DNA of 13,700 nt from UBA4644 sp964541085 (GTDB lineage Bacteria; Bacillota; Clostridia; Oscillospirales; Butyricicoccaceae). Position 1 is the first letter of the stretch. Each line of letters begins with the position of its first letter. The stretch lies in the NCBI GenBank assembly GCA_964541085.1, contig CAZIPA010000043.1, positions 1 to 13,700 of the forward strand, written 5' to 3'. Shown here one piece after another: positions 6,060 to 12,694 of the stretch. A model generated the notes under the pieces. That model saw nothing but the letters and a program-made list of their open reading frames with translations. It was not told the origin of the DNA and made no database searches. The position numbers and the translations under genes were made by a program.

Positions 6060-7674
6060 ATTTCCGGAAAAGAAAGCCGGCTTCCCGCCGCTGCTGGATC
6101 TCCCGCACCGCCGCCTCCAGCTCCGCATCCGTGCGGAGGGAGAAACGGGTCTGTTTATTGATGGGAACATTGAAGTTTTCGTTGTTCAGCTCATTCTCCC
6201 TTGCAAGAAGATATCTGGTTTGCTCATCAATTAAGCCTTCCTCGAACAGCTCATCGGCGATCAGCGCCCGTTGCCAATCGTCACTTGCTTCATAAAGGCG
6301 GTCGATAACATCCCCATCACGGATTACCACTGCCGGAATTTCAATTCCAGTCTCTCTCGCTGCCAAAGTGCGGTGAGAACCTGTCAATGCCTGATATCCG
6401 TAAGGTGTTTCATGAACGACAATAGGCCTTCCGTCATAGCCGTTTTTACTGAAATTCTTCACAAGGTAATCGTACTTTTCCTGATCAGTCACCGGGTTAA
6501 ACGGTGTGATCGATTCAGGGGACAGGTACTCAATATCAATCCCGTCATACGGATTCTGCCCTTCAATAGGCTGCCGCAGAGAAAATTTAGTGTTGCTTTT
6601 CGCCTGAGCTTCTTCAATCGCGATCTGCATGGGAGTTTTATTTTTACCCTCATTGAAAGTAAAGTTCCCATTGACATCTCGGTTCATGTATGTTACACTT
6701 GCAATGGAACCATACTTGGTTAACCCTGCCGGCAATTGCAGCCCTAAGGCCTCTAACCAAGCATCGGTTCTTTTTTTATTAGGGTCAATATACAATACAT
6801 CTGAGGAATTTAAGTCCGCTTGCACAGTATCACGACCATATGCGCTGGCAACTTTTGCAAAATCCATAATTTCACCGCGCTTGTTTTGCGGGCGGAGTTC
6901 CATCGCCACCATGACGGGTATGTTACCTTTAGCCATAACCTGCCCATACAGCGTGATTCGATTCATGACTGTTTTAGACTGCATAACAACGATGGGATTT
7001 TCCATGATATCCGGGACTTCTTTAATTACATCAGTGCTCATCTCCGGATGGTCATCCATGATTTTAGCCAGTTTGCTTTTATCCCAATAAATAGAATAGT
7101 CTCTAACGCCGATAGTTTTTAGCGCATCCGAAGTCGTACCAACAAGAAAATAGCCACCTGTTTTAAGCTTGTTTTTTTCATCACGGTCACTATACCAACG
7201 GTCGAATTCCACACTAAACTGAGGATTCAACGCCAGCCTTTCTCCGCCTCCCGCCTGGGTGGCGTTTTTCTTCCCCGCCTTCCTCTGTGTTTCCACCGCC
7301 TTCTCATACGCCTTTTCCAGCCGATAGGCAGCTTCCTCGGCCTGTGTGCGCTCCTTACCCGTCAGCTTGCGCCACAGTTCCCGGAACGCCTCGGCCATCC
7401 GTTTCAGCAGGGAAGGGCGGTGCCGGTTCTGCTGGATGAACTGCTCCATCGTGTCCCCGTCAGACATCAGCCGGCCGGCATAGTCAGCTGCGACTTCTTC
7501 CGTGGCAGCAGCCACATCGGTATCCAGATGGTTTGCCTGCATCAACGCCTGCTTACGCTCCACCAGATTCTCGAAGTCTGGCACAGCATCCCGCACCGCC
7601 GACACATAGATATCGAACTCCTTCGGGGCTAAATCCTTCATCCTGTGACCAAACTCATGCCCCGCAACCCGGCG
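6060..7674 (-). pseudogene. Truncated mobile-element polyvalent protein: zincin, MuF-C-like and ParB-like domains
   Basis: About 535 codons without a stop encode pieces typical of the very long polyvalent proteins of phages and conjugative elements. In order they are: a zinc metallopeptidase segment with HEFGH (7645-7659) and a downstream acidic EEVAADYAG (7474-7500, likely third ligand); a basic coiled helix; a linker QFSV (about 7212-7221); a MuF-C-like domain (for example NPIVVMQSKTVMNRITLYG and VASAYGRDTVQAD); a second linker KFSLR (6571-6588); a ParB-like domain with RPIVVHETPYGYQALTGSHR; and a third linker RFSLR (6127-6153). There is no credible start codon or ribosome site at the 5' end: the frame emerges from the rpmA terminator and meets the peptidase motif almost at once. 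At the 3' end it runs in frame into obgE. Ends are approximate. I read it as a fragment cut at both ends. Domain names rest on recalled families, not a search. Confidence 0.75.
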
Positions 7675-7685
7675 AAGAGAGAAAA

Positions 7686-7715
7686 AGGAAAAACCGCCCG
7701 GCAAACGCCGGGCGG
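7686..7715 (-). terminator. Terminator of the rplU-rpmA operon
   Basis: A perfect 9-bp stem (7694-7702 with 7707-7715) has a four-base loop. On the minus strand it is followed by TTTTTCCTTTTT (complement of 7682-7693). It lies 21 bases after the rpmA stop, so little transcription should enter the downstream fragment. Confidence 0.9.
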
Positions 7716-7736
7716 CAGAGTCGCAAAGCAAGTTAC

Positions 7737-8000
7737 TTACTGCTGCACATCTTCATACACGGAGACCTGCTTGCGGTCACGGCCGAGTCTTTCGAAACGA
7801 ACCGTGCCGTTGGCCAGAGCGAACAGCGTATCATCGCTGCCTCTGCCCACATTGGTACCCGGATGGATTTTCGTGCCGCGCTGCTTGACGAGAATGTTGC
7901 CTGCCAGAACGAACTGACCGTCAGCACGCTTCACGCCAAGGCGCTTGGACTCGGAATCGCGGCCATTTTTCGTAGAGCCGACACCTTTTTTATGAGCCAT
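7737..8000 (-). CDS. rpmA: 50S ribosomal protein L27
   Basis: The 87-residue protein is L27, whose N-terminus reaches the peptidyl-transferase centre of the large subunit. It begins MAHKKGVGSTKNGRDSESKR and contains GTKIHPGTNVGRG and DDTLFAL, all family hallmarks. The start is fixed by GGAGG a few bases upstream. The in-frame upstream codons reach the rplU stop after nine sense codons with no alternative start, so the cleavable N-terminal extension of many Firmicute L27 proteins is absent here. It lies 24 bases after rplU and shares its promoter. Confidence 0.97.
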   Translation of the reverse strand: MAHKKGVGSTKNGRDSESKRLGVKRADGQFVLAGNILVKQRGTKIHPGTNVGRGSDDTLFALANGTVRFERLGRDRKQVSVYEDVQQ

Positions 8001-8024
8001 AATTGCACCTCCGATAGTTTGTGA

Positions 8025-8312
8025 TTACGCGATGGTCTCGATGACGACCTTGGTATAAGGCTGTCTGTGACCCTGTTTTCTGCGGTAGTTCTTTTTGGGC
8101 TTCATCTTGTAGACGATGACCTTCTTCTGCTTGCCGGTCTTGACGACCTTGCCGGAAACCTTGCCGCCCATGGTCAGGGCGCCGTCCTTTTCCACCATCA
8201 GCACCTCGAAGTCAACGGCTGCACCGTCTTCCAGATCCAGCTTTTCCACATAGATCTCGTCACCCTCGGAAACCTTGTACTGCTTTCCGCCGGTCTTGAT
8301 GATTGCGTACAT
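8025..8312 (-). CDS. rplU: 50S ribosomal protein L21
   Basis: The 95-residue protein begins MYAIIKTGGKQYKVSEGD and ends NYRRKQGHRQPYTKVVIE, both diagnostic of L21, a 23S rRNA-binding protein of the large subunit. It is about eight residues shorter than the usual 103. The gap falls in the loop that normally reads like a TPxVEGAxV segment, here only ALTMGGKV. An AAGGAGAG site stands at the right distance before the ATG at 8310-8312; the frame is open further upstream to 8369, but that part belongs to the leader. It is first in the rplU-rpmA operon, and no prp/ysxB gene lies between the two. Confidence 0.96.
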   Translation of the reverse strand: MYAIIKTGGKQYKVSEGDEIYVEKLDLEDGAAVDFEVLMVEKDGALTMGGKVSGKVVKTGKQKKVIVYKMKPKKNYRRKQGHRQPYTKVVIETIA

Positions 8313-8391
8313 CTCTTTGCACCTCTCCTTCATTTCGGGCTCGCTCCTGGGGTGTGACCGGAGGGTCAACTTTCAACCCGTTCAATGCGGC
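8313..8391 (-). ncRNA. 5' leader of rplU, possible L21-type autoregulatory leader
   Basis: From the predicted start near 8391 to the rplU ATG there are about 78 untranslated bases. They hold a small hairpin, TGACC / GGTCA around CTCC (8354-8367), and a purine-rich stretch. Many Firmicutes carry a conserved L21 leader at this place. I cannot verify a match to that family by eye, so this is only a candidate regulatory RNA. Confidence 0.35.
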
Positions 8392-8397
8392 GCTACT

Positions 8398-8426
8398 ATT
8401 ATACGGGCATCCGAAAGAAAAGTCAA
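8398..8426 (-). promoter_or_regulatory. Strong promoter of rplU-rpmA
   Basis: TTGACT (8421-8426) and TATAAT (8398-8403) on the minus strand are 17 bases apart, nearly perfect consensus, as expected for a ribosomal protein operon. Confidence 0.92.
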
Positions 8427-8493
8427 GGACTTTTCCCCGGAAAATCCAAAGAAAAAGGGGAAAATCCGCCGGAAAAAATCTTTCTCCGGGGAC

Positions 8494-8521
8494 TTGACAA
8501 ACGGGGAAAAGGGTGTATGAT
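8494..8521 (+). promoter_or_regulatory. Promoter of the metal-resistance operon
   Basis: TTGACA at 8494-8499 and TATGAT at 8516-8521 have a 16-base spacer. The start site falls near 8528, inside the repressor operator, so a bound repressor would block transcription initiation. Confidence 0.85.
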
Positions 8522-8524
8522 AAT

Positions 8525-8552
8525 AAACGAATGAACAAATGTTCATATGTTT
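8525..8552. promoter_or_regulatory. ArsR/SmtB-family operator
   Basis: ATGAACA-AA-TGTTCAT (8531-8546) is a perfect inverted repeat, extended after two mismatches per side by AAAC / GTTT (8525-8528 and 8549-8552). This gives the 12-2-12 style imperfect palindrome, with TGAACA half-sites, that SmtB/CadC-type repressors bind. It starts three bases after the -10 box and lies just before the repressor gene, so autoregulation is expected. Confidence 0.85.
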
Positions 8553-8569
8553 GCGAAAGGCGTGATTGC

Positions 8570-8947
8570 ATGACCCATCCAACCGACCATACCCCCTCTG
8601 TCCCGGTCTGTCAGGATCGGCACAGCCACCCCCAGCAGCTGGAGCAGGTACGGCAGCTGCTGCCGGAGGACGATCTGCTGTACGACCTGTCCGAGGTGTT
8701 CCGGGTGTTTGGCGACAGCACCCGCATCCGCATCCTGTACGCCCTGTTTGAAAGCGAGCTTTGCGTCTGTGACCTTGCCCAGCTGCTGGGGCTTACCCAG
8801 TCTGCCGTGAGTCACCAGCTGCGGATCCTGAAGGATGCCAAGCTGGTGCGCTTCCGCCGGGAGGGCAAGAGCATCTTTTACGCACTGGACGACGACCATG
8901 TACGCAGCATCCTTGCCATGGGCATGGAGCATCTGGAAGAAGAATAA
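8570..8947 (+). CDS. ArsR/SmtB-family metal-sensing repressor, CadC-like
   Basis: The 125-residue protein is a winged-helix repressor of the ArsR/SmtB family. The DNA-recognition helix is LTQSAVSHQLRILKDAKLV. It carries ELCVCDLA, the paired cysteines of the alpha-3 site of CadC, and an N-terminal VCQDRHSH that could supply the remaining alpha-3N ligands. The tail DDDHVRSILAMGMEHLEE fits the alpha-5 zinc motif DxH-x10-HxxE. Both sites therefore appear present, predicting release from DNA on binding Cd/Pb/Zn-type ions. The start MTHPTD at 8570 follows a GAAAGG site; an open frame back to 8513 would run through the operator. It is first in the operon with the HMA protein and the ATPase. Confidence 0.9.
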   Translation: MTHPTDHTPSVPVCQDRHSHPQQLEQVRQLLPEDDLLYDLSEVFRVFGDSTRIRILYALFESELCVCDLAQLLGLTQSAVSHQLRILKDAKLVRFRREGKSIFYALDDDHVRSILAMGMEHLEEE

Positions 8948-8973
8948 TTATCAACGATAAGGAGAGCATCATT

Positions 8974-9192
8974 ATGAAAAAGACCTATAACATCGAAGTA
9001 GACTGCGCCAACTGCGCCCGGAAAATGGAGGAAGCCGCCGGAAAGGTGGAGGGCGTGGCCGCCGCTGCCGTGAGCTTTATGACCCAGAAAATGCAGGTGG
9101 AGTTTGCTGAAGGAGCCGACCCGGCACAGGTCATGCCCGCCGTGCTCAAGGCCTGCAAAAAGGTGGAGCGGGACTGCGACATTCAGTTCTGA
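8974..9192 (+). CDS. Stand-alone heavy-metal-associated (HMA) domain protein
   Basis: The 72-residue protein is one ferredoxin-like HMA domain. The metal loop DCANCA places C11 and C14 as thiolate ligands. The rest follows the usual pattern, with MTQKMQVEF as a central strand and AVLKACKKVE as the second helix. An AAGGAG site precedes the start. It sits 26 bases after the repressor and 21 bases before the ATPase, which has no HMA domain of its own. It therefore probably acts as the detached metal-binding module or chaperone of that pump. Confidence 0.9.
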   Translation: MKKTYNIEVDCANCARKMEEAAGKVEGVAAAAVSFMTQKMQVEFAEGADPAQVMPAVLKACKKVERDCDIQF

Positions 9193-9213
9193 CAGGACGG
9201 AGGCGCACCGCTT

Positions 9214-11100
9214 ATGACAAAAAAGCAGAAGAAGGTTCTCCTACGGGTGCTGCTGGCGGCCCTGCTGACGCTGGGCGTATATTTGCTGCCGGAGCTTTCG
9301 CTGGCGGGCTGGAAGCTGAAGCCCTGGCTCTATCTGATTCCCTATCTGATCGCGGGCTATGATATCCTGCTGGGGGCCGTGCATGGGGTGATTGGCGGAC
9401 AGGTATTTGATGAAAATTTCCTGATGGCCGTTGCAACCATCGGTGCCATTGCCGTGGGAGAAACCACCGAGGCTGTGGCCGTGATGGTGTTTTATCAGAT
9501 CGGCGAGCTGTTCCAGAGCTATGCATTGGGCCGGAGCCGGAAAAATATCGCCGCGCTGATGGACATCCGGCCGGACTCCGCCTGTCTGGAGATGCCCGAC
9601 GGTGAGCGTGTGGTGGATCCGGAGGAAGTTCCCGTAGGCAGCATTGTCATCGTGCGGCCCGGCGAACGGATCCCGCTGGACGGCGTGGTGGAGGAGGGAA
9701 GCTCCTCTTTGAATACCAGCGCCCTCACCGGCGAAAGCGCCCCCCGGGATGTGACGGCAGGCGAGACGGTGATCTCCGGCTGCGTGAATCTTACGGGACT
9801 GCTGCGCATCCGCACCACAAAGCCCTACGGCGAGAGCACTGTTTCCCGCATTCTGGAGCTGGTGGAAAGCTCTTCCATGAAAAAGGCCCGTTCCGAGCGC
9901 TTTATCACCCGCTTTGCCCGGGTATACACCCCCGCCGTCTGTGCGGGTGCGCTGGCGCTGGCGGTGCTGCCGCCGCTGGTACTGCTGCTGCTGCTGGGTC
10001 AGCCGCCCCAGTGGAGCGAATGGATTTATCGGGCGCTGTCCTTTCTGGTCATCAGCTGCCCCTGCGCACTGGTGATCTCCATCCCGCTGAGCTTTTTCGG
10101 CGGTATCGGCGGGGCCTCTGCCCGGGGTATTCTGGTAAAGGGTTCCAACGATCTGGAGACGCTGGCCCGCTGCACCTGTGTGGTGTTTGACAAAACCGGC
10201 ACACTGACCCGGGGCGTGTTCAGCGTGCGTGCGCTGTGCCCGGCAGAGGGTGTTTCCGAAGAAAAAGTGCTGGCCTGTGCCGCACTGGCAGAGCAGTATT
10301 CCAACCATCCCATCAGCCGCTGTCTGCGGGAAAGCTGGAGCGGCAAACCGGAGGAGCATACCGTTTCCGATGTGCGGGAAATGCCGGGCGAAGGTGTGCT
10401 GGCCACGGTAGACGGTGCATCCGTTGCTGCGGGAAATGCCAGACTGATGGCCCGGCTGGGCCTGAATGCCCCGGAGGAGGCGGGAGCCACCCAGGTGTTC
10501 GTGGCGGAAAATGGCCGCTATCTGGGCTGTGTTCTCATTGCGGACGAACCCAAAGAAGGTGCGGAGGAAGCCATTGCTGCCCTGAAGCGTCTGGGGGTCA
10601 AAAGGACCGTCATGCTCACCGGTGACCGGGAGGCCGCCGCCCGGCCGGTGGCCCGCAGACTGAAGCTGGACAAAATGTACGCCGGTCTGCTGCCCCAGCA
10701 AAAGGTGGAGCAGGTGGAGGCCCTGCTGGCAGCCCAGCCCAAAGGGGAGAGCCTTGCCTTTGTGGGAGACGGCGTAAATGACGCACCGGTGCTTTCCCGG
10801 GCGGATGTGGGCGTTGCCATGGGGGCTATGGGCTCCGATGCCGCCATTGAAGCCGCCGATGTGGTGCTGATGGACGACGATCCCGGCAAGCTGCCGCTGG
10901 CGATGGCCATTGCCCGCCGCACGCTGGGCATTGTCCGGCAGAATATTCTTTTCGCCCTGACGGTAAAGGCTCTGTGCCTGATCCTCACGGCGCTGGGCAA
11001 GACCAATATGTGGTGGGCCATTTTCGCCGATGTGGGCGTGATGGTGCTGGCCGTGCTCAATGCCACCCGTGCCCTTCGCACCCGAAAGCTGCACAACTGA
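9214..11100 (+). CDS. P1B-2-type heavy-metal (Zn/Cd/Pb) translocating ATPase
   Basis: The 628-residue membrane pump exports divalent soft metals at the cost of ATP. The core signature set is complete: TGES in the actuator domain, SCPCALV with C282 and C284 in the transport helix, the phosphorylated D326 in DKTGTLT, SNHPI in the nucleotide domain, and GDGVNDAP at 518-525. The last helices contain TVKAL and FADVGVMV, whose Lys and Asp mark the Zn/Cd/Pb (ZntA/CadA) subgroup rather than copper pumps. The N-terminus goes directly from a short basic leader to the first membrane helix, so the usual HMA domain is missing and is encoded by the gene just upstream. A GGAGG site precedes the ATG. A cadA-like function fits the CadC-like repressor. 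Confidence 0.94.
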   Translation: MTKKQKKVLLRVLLAALLTLGVYLLPELSLAGWKLKPWLYLIPYLIAGYDILLGAVHGVIGGQVFDENFLMAVATIGAIAVGETTEAVAVMVFYQIGELFQSYALGRSRKNIAALMDIRPDSACLEMPDGERVVDPEEVPVGSIVIVRPGERIPLDGVVEEGSSSLNTSALTGESAPRDVTAGETVISGCVNLTGLLRIRTTKPYGESTVSRILELVESSSMKKARSERFITRFARVYTPAVCAGALALAVLPPLVLLLLLGQPPQWSEWIYRALSFLVISCPCALVISIPLSFFGGIGGASARGILVKGSNDLETLARCTCVVFDKTGTLTRGVFSVRALCPAEGVSEEKVLACAALAEQYSNHPISRCLRESWSGKPEEHTVSDVREMPGEGVLATVDGASVAAGNARLMARLGLNAPEEAGATQVFVAENGRYLGCVLIADEPKEGAEEAIAALKRLGVKRTVMLTGDREAAARPVARRLKLDKMYAGLLPQQKVEQVEALLAAQPKGESLAFVGDGVNDAPVLSRADVGVAMGAMGSDAAIEAADVVLMDDDPGKLPLAMAIARRTLGIVRQNILFALTVKALCLILTALGKTNMWWAIFADVGVMVLAVLNATRALRTRKLHN

Positions 11101-11118
11101 ATCCACAGCCGCTGACAG

Positions 11119-11147
11119 GAGCCGCATGGGCCTGCGGCGGCTTTTTT
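11119..11147 (+). terminator. Terminator of the metal-resistance operon
   Basis: AGCCGC (11120-11125) pairs with GCGGCT (11137-11142), followed by a run of six T (11142-11147). An alternative pairing GCCGCA/TGCGGC uses the same arms. It lies 20 bases after the ATPase stop. Confidence 0.8.
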
Positions 11148-11205
11148 CATGCATAACGCAGCCGGGACACAATTCTGAAAAATGCCCGATTCCTGAAATT
11201 ACCGG

Positions 11206-11234
11206 TTCCCTCCCGGGAAAAGCTGTGCTATAAT
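11206..11234 (+). promoter_or_regulatory. Promoter of the lysozyme gene
   Basis: TGCTATAAT at 11226-11234 is a perfect extended -10. The -35 position, 17 bases before, reads TTCCCT and is weak, as often seen with extended -10 promoters. The start point would be near 11241, about 38 bases before the ATG. Confidence 0.72.
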
Positions 11235-11278
11235 ATTCCCGATTTCGACAAACCACCCCCTCGGAGAAAGGAACCACC

Positions 11279-12640
11279 ATGAAACATTACACCCGCCTGA
11301 CGGCACTTTTCCTCTGTCTGCTGTTGCTGCTGCCCTGCCATCTGGAGGCGGAAAGCGCAGCCTTTCCTGATGTGCCGGAAAACAGCTGGTACGCCTTTTC
11401 GGTGCGGGAGCTTAGCGCCCGGGGCGTGATCTCCGGCTATCCTGACGGCACCTTTGGCCCGGGCAACACCGTCAGCTGGGCCGAGGCGCTGAAGCTGATT
11501 CTGCTGTCTGCCGGCTGGCCGGAGCAGACTCCCGACGAAAATGGCTGGGCCGGAGGTTATCTGCGCCTGGCACGGGAGCAGGGCTGGCTGGACGATCCGG
11601 AAATACCACTGACCGGGACGATTACCCGGCTGGACACCGCCCGTCTCACCGCCCGGGCGATGGGACTGGAGGCCGTTTCCATGGCAAGCCCCTTTGCGGA
11701 CTGTACCGACGGCGAGGTGCTGGCGCTGACCCAGCAGGAGATTTTCACCGGCGTTTTGCAGGATGGACTGCTGTATTTTCTGCCGGAGGGACAGCTGACA
11801 CGGGCGGAGATCAGCGTCATTCTCTGGCGGGTGCTTCGCTGGCGGGAACAGCACGCCGTGCCCCCGACAGGAGAGACGGGAAGCACCATAGAAGCACCGG
11901 AGACGGAAAAACCTCAGCTTTCCTTTCAGGGAGAGCTGCTGGATATATGGGAGGATGTACCTGTGAATACCTACGATCAGCAATCGTTTTATCTGGAAAA
12001 TGGCCGGATACAGACCCGGGACGACAGTCTGCGCCTGATGCACGGCATTGATGTGTCCTATCATCAGGGAGAGATCGACTGGCAGCAGGTGGCAGAGGAC
12101 GGCATCTCCTTTGCCATTCTCCGGGCGGGCTTCCGGGGCTATACCGCGGGCAGCCTCAACGAGGACGAGCTGTTCGCCAAAAACCTGCAAGGGGCGATGC
12201 AGGCCGGACTGGAGGTAGGGGTCTACTTCTTTTCGCAGGCCATCTCGCCGGAGGAAGCAGAGGAGGAGGCCCGGCTGGTGCTGGAGCTGCTGGACGGCTG
12301 TCCGCTGCAATTCCCGGTGGTCTATGACTGGGAAACCATCAGCAATGCCGATGCCCGCACCCGGGGACTGGACCGGGACACCCTCACCGACTGTGCGCTG
12401 GCCTTCTGCCGCACCATCGCTGAGGCGGGCTATCAGCCCATGATTTATTTCAACCAGAGTCTGGCCTATCGGCACTATGATCTGAGCCGTCTGACGGAAT
12501 ATCCCTTCTGGCTGGCCCAGTATCAGGAGCAGCCGGACTTCTACTACGATTTCCGCCTGTGGCAATATTCCAGCAAGGGCAGCGTTGCGGGCATTTCCGG
12601 CAATGTGGATCTGGATGTGCTGCTGCTTCCGGAAAACTGA
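11279..12640 (+). CDS. Secreted SLH-domain GH25 lysozyme
   Basis: The 453-residue protein has a signal peptide (hydrophobic core about 9-20, likely cut near residue 25). Two or three S-layer homology repeats follow: FPDVPENSWYAFSVRELSA with GVISGYPDGTFGPGN at about 28-65, a divergent middle repeat, and FADCTDGEVLAL with LPEGQLTRAEISVILWRV up to about 190. After a Thr/Glu/Pro linker, the glycoside hydrolase 25 domain starts at MHGIDVSYHQGEIDW. Catalytic acids are D258 and the YDWE pair D350/E352, and the end LWQYSS...GNVDLDVLL is typical. GH25 enzymes cut the glycan chain of peptidoglycan between MurNAc and GlcNAc. The SLH part should hold the enzyme on cell-wall polymers, suggesting a housekeeping wall hydrolase rather than a phage lysin; no holin gene is near. 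GGAGAAAGG precedes the start. Confidence 0.93.
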   Translation: MKHYTRLTALFLCLLLLLPCHLEAESAAFPDVPENSWYAFSVRELSARGVISGYPDGTFGPGNTVSWAEALKLILLSAGWPEQTPDENGWAGGYLRLAREQGWLDDPEIPLTGTITRLDTARLTARAMGLEAVSMASPFADCTDGEVLALTQQEIFTGVLQDGLLYFLPEGQLTRAEISVILWRVLRWREQHAVPPTGETGSTIEAPETEKPQLSFQGELLDIWEDVPVNTYDQQSFYLENGRIQTRDDSLRLMHGIDVSYHQGEIDWQQVAEDGISFAILRAGFRGYTAGSLNEDELFAKNLQGAMQAGLEVGVYFFSQAISPEEAEEEARLVLELLDGCPLQFPVVYDWETISNADARTRGLDRDTLTDCALAFCRTIAEAGYQPMIYFNQSLAYRHYDLSRLTEYPFWLAQYQEQPDFYYDFRLWQYSSKGSVAGISGNVDLDVLLLPEN

Positions 12641-12653
12641 AGCAACCGAGCAA

Positions 12654-12688
12654 AAAAGAGGCACCGATGAGCATTCATCGGTGCTTTT
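12654..12688. terminator. Bidirectional terminator between lysozyme and DUF2812 genes
   Basis: A perfect 10-bp stem (12661-12670 with 12675-12684) around GCAT is followed by TTTT on the plus strand. AAAAAAG on its left gives a T run for minus-strand transcripts. It lies between two convergent stops (12640 and 12695). Confidence 0.92.
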
Positions 12689-12694
12689 GCGTTT

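Noticed and set aside
6000..7730. Target-site duplication or terminal inverted repeats at the edges of the inserted fragment
   Set aside because: Both edges have T/C-rich minus-strand runs, but I found no matching direct or inverted repeat long enough to trust.
7675..7731. A start for the polyvalent fragment at 7731
   Set aside because: These codons are the rpmA terminator and trailer, so the apparent N-terminus is not part of a real protein.
8431..8490. TCCCCGGA / TCCGGGGA arms and repeated GGAAAATCC between the two divergent promoters
   Set aside because: Short, far apart and in low-complexity purine-rich DNA; likely chance.
9241..11280. A 679-codon minus-strand frame opposite the metal ATPase
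   Set aside because: Composition is His/Gly/Gln-rich as expected for an antisense frame of a GC-rich gene; the ATPase motifs on the plus strand are complete.
11228..12664. A 478-codon minus-strand frame opposite the lysozyme gene
   Set aside because: It runs through both the promoter and the terminator of the lysozyme gene and has no family pattern.
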